A stretch of 11,065 bases of DNA from Pseudomonadota bacterium. Lineage in GTDB: Bacteria > Pseudomonadota > Gammaproteobacteria > Steroidobacterales > Steroidobacteraceae. Numbering within the stretch: position 1 is the stretch's first letter; the number at the start of each line of letters is the position of its first letter. Location: positions 1 to 11,065 of the forward strand of contig JAKBCG010000052.1 of assembly GCA_021808035.1 (NCBI GenBank), given 5' to 3'. Shown here piece after piece: positions 6,433-11,065 of this stretch. The notes under the pieces are model-generated. The model was given only the letters and a program-made list of their open reading frames with translations, had not been told where the DNA came from and did not search any database. The position numbers were made by a program, and so were the translations under genes.

Positions 6433-8807
6433 GGCGCATCCCGCGACGGGATCTTGCCGAGCGCGGCGAGGACGGCGGCGGGCGTGATCGGCAAGCTGCG
6501 CAAGCGCACACCGATCGCGTTGTAAACCGCATTGGCGATCGCGGGCGCGGTCGCGATGTTCGCGGGCTCGGCGATGCCGTAGGCGTCGGTCGCGCTGTTC
6601 GCCTGGTAGTTCTCCAGCACGATCACCTCGATGTCGGGCGTCTCGCACGCACCGGCGAGCTTGTACTGCTCGAGGTTCGCATTGACCATGTGCCCGGTGT
6701 GTCGGTCGAGCAGGCGTTCCTCGAACAACGCAAAGGACATTCCCATCAGCACGCCGCCTTGCACCTGGCTCTCGATCAGGCGCGGATTGATCGGCCGGCC
6801 GCAATCCTGTACCGCGACGACCCGTTCGACCCGCACGATGCCCGTCTCGGTGTCCACCGCGACGGTCGCGAATTGCACGCCGCCGAGATATTGCCGAGCG
6901 ATGGCTGCATCACCCATGCGGACGTCGAAGCCAGCATAATCATCGGCTCGCGAGGCGACCGCACTCACGAAGTCGGTGCGCGAGCGGGCGGCGGCCTGCG
7001 CCAGAGCGATGCTGCGCGCCGGATCGTCGCGCACCCCTATCCGGCCCTCGTGTGCGAACAGGGCGGCAGGGTCCGCGTCGAGCAACGGCGCGGCTTCGCG
7101 AAACAGCGATTGCAGCACGTGCCAGGCCGCGGTGCGCGCCGGGGGCGTGATGGACGCCGTCGTCCGGCTGCCGTAGGAAGGTGGTCCGGCGGGAAAGCGG
7201 GTGTCGCCGATCCGTACCGTGATCGCCTGCGGCGTGAGTCCGAGCACCTCGGCGACCACCTGCGCCATCACGGTGCCGGTGCCGGTGCCGATATCCTGTA
7301 CCCCGGAAAACACCTCGACCGAGCCGTCGCGATGGACCCGGACCTCGCAGGCCGCGTTGAGTTGCACGTTCGTCATCCACAGCGACTGTGCGCACCCGAT
7401 CCCGCGTTTGATCGGGCCCGGATCCGCGGCCGGTGGTCGGCGTTCGAACCAGCCGCTGCGTTGCGCGCCGATGCGTCGCTCCTCGCGGCGCACCGGACTC
7501 GGGTCGATCCGGTCGCGCAACGCGAGTGGATCGATGCCGAGGCGTTCCGCGAGCTCGTCGACGGCCTGCTCCATGCCCCACGCGCCCGGCACCGCGCCCG
7601 GTCCACGCATCGCACATCCGGCACCCGCGTTCGTGAACACGTCGTGCTGCTCCCCGAGGAAATTCGCGCACGGGTACAGCCGCTCGGCCAAGCTCCAAAC
7701 CCCGGCGCCGAGCCCGACGCCGGCGCTTCCGTAGCTCGTCAGCCGCACGGCGGTCAGGGTGCCGTCGCGGCGTGCGCCGAGCCGCAGGCGCTGCCAGGTG
7801 CTCGGGCGATTGCCGGCGTCGATCTGTTCTTCCTCGCGATCGAGCACGATGCGCACCGGCGCGCGCGCCTGGCGCGACAGGCCCACCGCGAGGCGTCCAT
7901 AGACGCCGAGGGTCGACTTCGAGCCAAAGCCGCCGCCGATCGCCTTCGCGATCACGCGAACCGCGGCGAGGGGCAGGCCGAAGGCCTCCGCCAGTTCGTG
8001 GCGCACGCCGCTCGTATATTGGGTCGAGACGTGAACGGTGAGCCCGTCGGCACGCCAGTCGGCGACGATCGCATGTGGCTCGAGACAGCAATGGGTTTGC
8101 ACCTGGGTCGCGTAATCGGATTCGACCTCGACGTCGGCGTCGGCAAACCCGCGCGCGACGTCGCCGCGGTCGACGATGGCCGGTCCCCGAACGTTGCCGT
8201 GCAGCGGCAATCCCGCCGGCGCGGGGTAGCCGGAGGCGCTGCCCCGCGGCGCATCGTCGGCGGTGTAGACCGGTGGTGCCGTCGGCCGGCGCGCGGTCGC
8301 AAGGTCGACCACGAACGGCAGCGGTTCATAGTCGACCTCGATGCGTTGCAAGGCCTCTTCCACCGCGGCCAGCGAGTCGGCGGCGACGGCGGCGAGCGGT
8401 TGACCGACGTAGCGCACGGTCGACGCGTTCGATCCGTGCGGCGCGGTTGGCTGCGCGAGCACTTCGACGGCGCGCACGCCGGGCGCCCGCAGTGCCGCGG
8501 ATGCGTCGATCGAGCGAATCCGCGCGTGCGCAAAGCGCGAGCGCAGGATGCGCCCGTGGAGCATGCCGGGAAGCCCGACGTCGACGGTGAACCGGCTCGC
8601 GCCGGTGACTTTGTCCCGGGCGTCCAGGCGCGTGGCCGATCGGCCGATGATCGCGAGCTCGGCGTTCGGCGCGAGCGGTGGCGGCTCGTCCGCCGGGATC
8701 GATCGGACGATCCGCGCGAGGTCGACGCCGAGGATCCCGTAAGGGAACGGCTCGGCGCGGGTCGGGGAATCGCTGGGTCCGCCGGCGGAATCGTCGCCGG
8801 CATTCAT
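6429..8807 (-). CDS. Molybdopterin-binding catalytic subunit of xanthine dehydrogenase-family hydroxylase
   Basis: This 792-residue large subunit binds the molybdopterin cofactor and hydroxylates the substrate, which could be an aldehyde or an N-heterocycle. Domain a/b hammerhead covers about 60-170 (RLDARDKVTGASRFTVDVGLPGM, then RYVGQPLAAVAADS). Mo-cofactor contacts include AIGGGFGSK (289-297), CAMRGPGAVPGAWGMEQAVDELA (398-420), VQDIGTGTGTVMAQ (503-516), and QDCGRPINP (667-675). The C-terminal YGIAEPANIATAPAIANAVYNA (743-764) holds E747 at the position of the catalytic Glu of the family. Length is close to family norm. The start at 8807 overlaps the 2Fe-2S gene's stop as ATGA, and the stop overlaps the FAD subunit's start, so all three subunits are translationally coupled. 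No signal peptide is seen, which suggests a cytoplasmic enzyme. A long antisense ORF across this gene is a GC artefact. Substrate cannot be assigned. Confidence 0.95.
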   Translation of the reverse strand: MNAGDDSAGGPSDSPTRAEPFPYGILGVDLARIVRSIPADEPPPLAPNAELAIIGRSATRLDARDKVTGASRFTVDVGLPGMLHGRILRSRFAHARIRSIDASAALRAPGVRAVEVLAQPTAPHGSNASTVRYVGQPLAAVAADSLAAVEEALQRIEVDYEPLPFVVDLATARRPTAPPVYTADDAPRGSASGYPAPAGLPLHGNVRGPAIVDRGDVARGFADADVEVESDYATQVQTHCCLEPHAIVADWRADGLTVHVSTQYTSGVRHELAEAFGLPLAAVRVIAKAIGGGFGSKSTLGVYGRLAVGLSRQARAPVRIVLDREEEQIDAGNRPSTWQRLRLGARRDGTLTAVRLTSYGSAGVGLGAGVWSLAERLYPCANFLGEQHDVFTNAGAGCAMRGPGAVPGAWGMEQAVDELAERLGIDPLALRDRIDPSPVRREERRIGAQRSGWFERRPPAADPGPIKRGIGCAQSLWMTNVQLNAACEVRVHRDGSVEVFSGVQDIGTGTGTVMAQVVAEVLGLTPQAITVRIGDTRFPAGPPSYGSRTTASITPPARTAAWHVLQSLFREAAPLLDADPAALFAHEGRIGVRDDPARSIALAQAAARSRTDFVSAVASRADDYAGFDVRMGDAAIARQYLGGVQFATVAVDTETGIVRVERVVAVQDCGRPINPRLIESQVQGGVLMGMSFALFEERLLDRHTGHMVNANLEQYKLAGACETPDIEVIVLENYQANSATDAYGIAEPANIATAPAIANAVYNAIGVRLRSLPITPAAVLAALGKIPSRDAP

Positions 8808-9304
8808 GGGGCGGGGTCCTTGCGCAACCGGTGCATCGCGGCGAGGACGTGCGGGTAGGTGCCGCAGCGGCACAAGTTGCCGCTGATCGCCGCGCGGACG
8901 TCATCGGGTTGGCAGTCCGGTTGGTCATTCAGCAGGGCGGCGCAACTCATGACCATCCCGGGCGTGCAGAAACCGCATTGCACGGCATCCTCGTCGATGA
9001 AGGCCTGCTGTACTGGATGCAGTTCATCCGCCGTCGCCAAGCCCTCGATCGTGGTCACCTGCCGGTGTCCTACGCCGACCGCGAGCAACATGCAGGAACA
9101 CACCGGCGAGCCGTCGAGCCAGACGGTGCACGCGCCGCAGGCGCCGCGGTCGCAGGCGATCTTCGTGCCGGTCAGTCCGAGAGGGCCGCGCAGCGCCTGC
9201 GCGAGCGTGGTCCGGGCCTCCACCTCGATCACCCGGGTCGTGCCGTTGACCTCGAGCGTCACGGTCGATCGGCCGAATTGCGCGCTGGGATCGGATTGCT
9301 GCAT
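8804..9304 (-). CDS. [2Fe-2S] subunit of xanthine dehydrogenase-family hydroxylase
   Basis: This 166-residue small subunit carries the two [2Fe-2S] clusters that relay electrons from Mo to FAD. The plant-ferredoxin-type cluster uses C51, C56, C59 and C71 (CDRGACGACTVWLDG then PVC). The second cluster uses C110 and C113 (QCGFCTPGMVMS) and C145 and C147 (NLCRCGTYPHV), in the normal four-helix bundle domain. All eight ligands are intact. I chose the start at 9304 because GGAG lies seven bases upstream; the longer frame from 9349 has no ribosome site and adds no domain. No twin-arginine signal is present with either start, unlike the periplasmic PaoA, so the complex should stay in the cytoplasm. 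It is the first gene of the operon and overlaps the Mo subunit by four bases. Confidence 0.94.
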   Translation of the reverse strand: MQQSDPSAQFGRSTVTLEVNGTTRVIEVEARTTLAQALRGPLGLTGTKIACDRGACGACTVWLDGSPVCSCMLLAVGVGHRQVTTIEGLATADELHPVQQAFIDEDAVQCGFCTPGMVMSCAALLNDQPDCQPDDVRAAISGNLCRCGTYPHVLAAMHRLRKDPAP

Positions 9305-9425
9305 GCGATGGCTCCGCGTCACCCAATGCGCGCCATCTTGCCCCCTCATGCGCCGTCGCGTCGATACCCGGAATTACGTATGGACGAGCAGGGTCTTCAC
9401 GAGATCCCGGCGGGGATGAAGCCTC
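9305..9425. promoter_or_regulatory. Intergenic region upstream of the hydroxylase operon
   Basis: This 121-base spacer separates the Sel1-like gene from the hydroxylase operon on the same strand. It contains a short hairpin close to the Sel1-like stop: ATCCC (9404-9408) and GGGAT (9413-9417) around GGCG, without a T-run, so at best a weak terminator. The AT-richest part, ATTACGTAT near 9372-9380, could be a promoter core for the operon but has no good partner box. Confidence 0.3.
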
Positions 9426-10643
9426 TCAATTCGCGCGCCCATGACAATCCAAATTCGCGATAATCCGGCCACCATACTCGCGCCAAACCTTCCGCGCGAG
9501 CCTCCTGGCGTGTGGGGTCGCGTCAGCCGTGCGCAGCGTCGACTCGATGTCGCCCATCCAGAGGAGGTTGATTCCAGGGCTGATGCACCCTTGCTGCTCG
9601 AGCGACGCATGGACGAGCCTCCATGCGGACACCTCGTCGGGGTCGATCAGGCTTTGCTGGACTTTCGGTCCAATGTCGAGAATTGCATCCATGCTGCCGC
9701 GCTCGGCGGCTTGTCGCGCATCGCGGATCGCCCTCGCGGGATTCGCCGCGATCCCCGGACAGCCTTGGAACTCGCAAATCCCGAGCTGTCCCTGCGCGCC
9801 TGGCAGCGCGGCCGCGGATTCTCGCAGCATCGCCCCCGCGGTGACGGCGTTCGGTCCGGCTCCGGCCGCTCCCTGCTGGCCGGCGATGATCGCGATCGCC
9901 AATTCATATTGGGCTTGCGGGAAGCCCTCGATCGCCGCATTCCGCAACCACCGCTGCATCCCGATGAGAGTACCGGCGTTCCGGGACATCAGCCATGCGC
10001 TGCCGCCGTTACCGGCATTGGCCTTCGCACCGACCATCGCCATGATCTCATCGAGGTCGATGCTCTGCGCGCACACGGCGTCGACGCGCTGATCGTAGGC
10101 GACGTCCGCATTGACCGCCGCGTCGAACCAAGCCGCATCCAGGGGCGGTAGCCGCCGCGCCTCCGTCCGCTCGGCGGAGGCGAACCGGTCGAGCGTCGCC
10201 GGCGGTCTTCCCAAGGAACACTGTTGATAAGCGAATTCGCCAAGCACGTTGACCGCGGTCGCATCGCCCATGATGGCGCGGCGCTTCAGGCGCCCGACCG
10301 CTCCGGCGATGTCTCCACCGGCGAGCTCTCCGATCAACCGGTCGCTCGCCCCGAGCTGTCGCATGATCCATGCGAGCCCGGTCTGCTCCGATCTCGCGGC
10401 GGTGAGCGCGGCGGGCGGCCGGGTCCATGGTGTCGGGACGCTCGCTCGCCTTGCCTCATCCGCGGACCATGCGGCAACCGGGGCGTGAGCGCGCCGATGC
10501 CAGGTGATTCCGGTCCCATCGTTCGCGCCCGGGGGCGAGCGATGATGGCCGGTCGCGGTTGGGTGGTTCGATTCGAGCGCGATCCAAGCGCCGACTCCGA
10601 TGACGGCGACGGCCAATCCGGTGATGACTCGATGTTTGCGCAT
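9426..10643 (-). CDS. Membrane-anchored or exported hypothetical protein with degenerate Sel1/TPR-like helices
   Basis: I do not recognise a named family for this 405-residue protein. Residues 7-22 form one hydrophobic segment after a basic MRKHR start, so it is a signal anchor or signal peptide. A Pro/Ala-rich linker runs to about 85. The rest is helical with weak Sel1-like units: LKRRAIMGDATAVNVLGEFAY (119-139), WLRNAAIEGFPQAQYELAIAI (232-252), MLRESAAALPGAQGQLGICEF (272-292) and ARQAAERGSMDAILDIG (309-325). Six cysteines (141, 191, 290, 295, 353, 400) all lie after the hydrophobic segment, an even number compatible with disulfides in the periplasm. The start at 10643 has GAGGG six bases upstream. 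It follows dedA by 79 bases on the same strand. Sel1-like proteins often mediate protein-protein contacts; a specific role here would be guesswork. Confidence 0.8.
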   Translation of the reverse strand: MRKHRVITGLAVAVIGVGAWIALESNHPTATGHHRSPPGANDGTGITWHRRAHAPVAAWSADEARRASVPTPWTRPPAALTAARSEQTGLAWIMRQLGASDRLIGELAGGDIAGAVGRLKRRAIMGDATAVNVLGEFAYQQCSLGRPPATLDRFASAERTEARRLPPLDAAWFDAAVNADVAYDQRVDAVCAQSIDLDEIMAMVGAKANAGNGGSAWLMSRNAGTLIGMQRWLRNAAIEGFPQAQYELAIAIIAGQQGAAGAGPNAVTAGAMLRESAAALPGAQGQLGICEFQGCPGIAANPARAIRDARQAAERGSMDAILDIGPKVQQSLIDPDEVSAWRLVHASLEQQGCISPGINLLWMGDIESTLRTADATPHARRLARKVWREYGGRIIANLDCHGRAN

Positions 10644-10657
10644 GGAGCACCCTCATA

Positions 10658-10685
10658 CCGCAAGGGCCCGTGCTGATTGCGGGCC
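10658..10685 (-). promoter_or_regulatory. Overlapping alternative hairpins between dedA and the Sel1-like gene
   Basis: Two 6-bp stems compete in this spacer: GGCCCG (10665-10670) with CGGGCC (10680-10685), and CCGCAA (10658-10663) with TTGCGG (10677-10682). They share bases 10680-10682, so they cannot both form fully. The element ends 14 bases before the downstream ATG and overlaps no gene. It could be a dedA terminator without a clear T-run or a leader structure near the ribosome site of the Sel1-like gene. Confidence 0.3.
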
Positions 10686-10722
10686 GAACGCACGTGGACG
10701 ACGGGGCGGGTCGCGCGCCACG

Positions 10723-11065
10723 CTATGCGCCGCGCCGACCATCCTGTTGCGATGCGCGGGCTCTCCGCCCCCTGAGGAATGCGATCGTCACCGGCAGCAG
10801 CGACACCACGATGATCAGGATCGTGACGACCCCGAAGTTGCGCTTGACCAGTGGGATGTTGCCGAAGAAATATCCGCCACCGACGAACAGCAGCACCCAG
10901 CCGAGCGCTCCGATGGCGTTGTATCCCTGGAAGCGGCCGTAGGGCATGCGTCCGACGCCGGCCACGAACGGCATGCAGGTGCGGATGATCGGCAGGAAAC
11001 GCGACAGCGCGATGGCCTTGCCGCCGTGACGCCCGAAGAACGCCTCGGTGCGGCGCAGATACTCC
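10723..11065 (-). CDS. DedA-family membrane protein, C-terminal part (5' end outside window)
   Basis: Only the last 113 residues are visible. They contain the DedA/SNARE-associated (VTT-type) signature: FFGRHGGKAIALSRFLPIIRT, then PFVAGVGRMPYGRFQGYNAIGALGW. The conserved arginines of the RFxPxxR block are present. Two hydrophobic segments follow (ALGWVLLFVGGGYFFG and VVTILIIVVSLLPVTIAFL), then a short basic tail ending at a TAG. DedA proteins are inner-membrane proteins; several act in membrane homeostasis and in recycling of the undecaprenyl-phosphate or phospholipid carriers, but which subgroup this belongs to cannot be told from the fragment. The start lies beyond the right edge. The Sel1-like gene follows 79 bases downstream. 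Confidence 0.92.
   Translation of the reverse strand, partial: EYLRRTEAFFGRHGGKAIALSRFLPIIRTCMPFVAGVGRMPYGRFQGYNAIGALGWVLLFVGGGYFFGNIPLVKRNFGVVTILIIVVSLLPVTIAFLRGRRARASQQDGRRGA

Noticed and set aside
6690..8858. 722-codon plus-strand ORF antisense to the molybdopterin subunit
   Set aside because: The translation is Arg/Ala/Gly/His-rich with no recognisable motif, and it covers a clearly identified gene on the other strand; this is the usual antisense shadow in very high-GC DNA.

Overview
The window is a densely coded, high-GC chromosomal segment of a proteobacterium-like genome. The very high GC content and the family set (DedA, a YagS/PaoB-type molybdenum hydroxylase, a cupin next to a PuuB-like oxidase, CE4 plus GHL-type glycoside hydrolase) fit a beta- or gammaproteobacterium such as Burkholderiales or Xanthomonadales. 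Sequence reading alone cannot settle this. I see no rRNA, tRNA, CRISPR array, insertion sequence or phage gene. Ten protein genes are supported, nine on the minus strand; the first and last run off the window.

Layout from left to right. Positions 1-1187 (minus) hold the N-terminal ~395 residues of a protein with a SLOG-type Rossmann-like nucleotide-binding domain, a two-helix membrane segment and a SLATT/DUF4231-like juxtamembrane motif. Its 197-base leader (1188-1384) has a plausible sigma70 promoter. Positions 1385-3851 (minus) form a compact cluster, in transcription order: a small Cupin_3 protein, an exported CE4 polysaccharide deacetylase, and an exported DUF4015-type putative glycoside hydrolase joined to the deacetylase by an ATGA overlap. 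A 182-base divergent region (3852-4033) with a perfect 7-bp inverted repeat separates this cluster from a plus-strand DAO/PuuB-type FAD oxidoreductase (4034-5389).

That oxidoreductase ends tail-to-tail on a three-gene molybdenum hydroxylase operon (5386-9304, minus). The two convergent stop codons share a CTAG tetranucleotide. The operon order is [2Fe-2S] subunit, molybdopterin subunit, FAD subunit with a four-cysteine [4Fe-4S] insertion, with both junctions coupled by ATGA overlaps. Upstream, on the same strand, lie a membrane-anchored or exported six-cysteine protein with degenerate Sel1/TPR-like helices (9426-10643) and the C-terminal part of a DedA-family membrane protein (10723 to the right edge).

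How the genes work together: the three hydroxylase subunits should assemble into one cytoplasmic enzyme that oxidises an aldehyde or N-heterocycle at Mo and passes electrons via Fe-S to FAD. The deacetylase/glycoside hydrolase pair probably acts on an exported polysaccharide, resembling a split version of the two-domain PgaB. The cupin and the FAD oxidase may be a metabolic pair sharing a control region. The most unusual gene is the truncated SLOG-plus-2TM protein at the left edge, whose architecture resembles predicted nucleotide-sensor/membrane-effector proteins of bacterial conflict systems.
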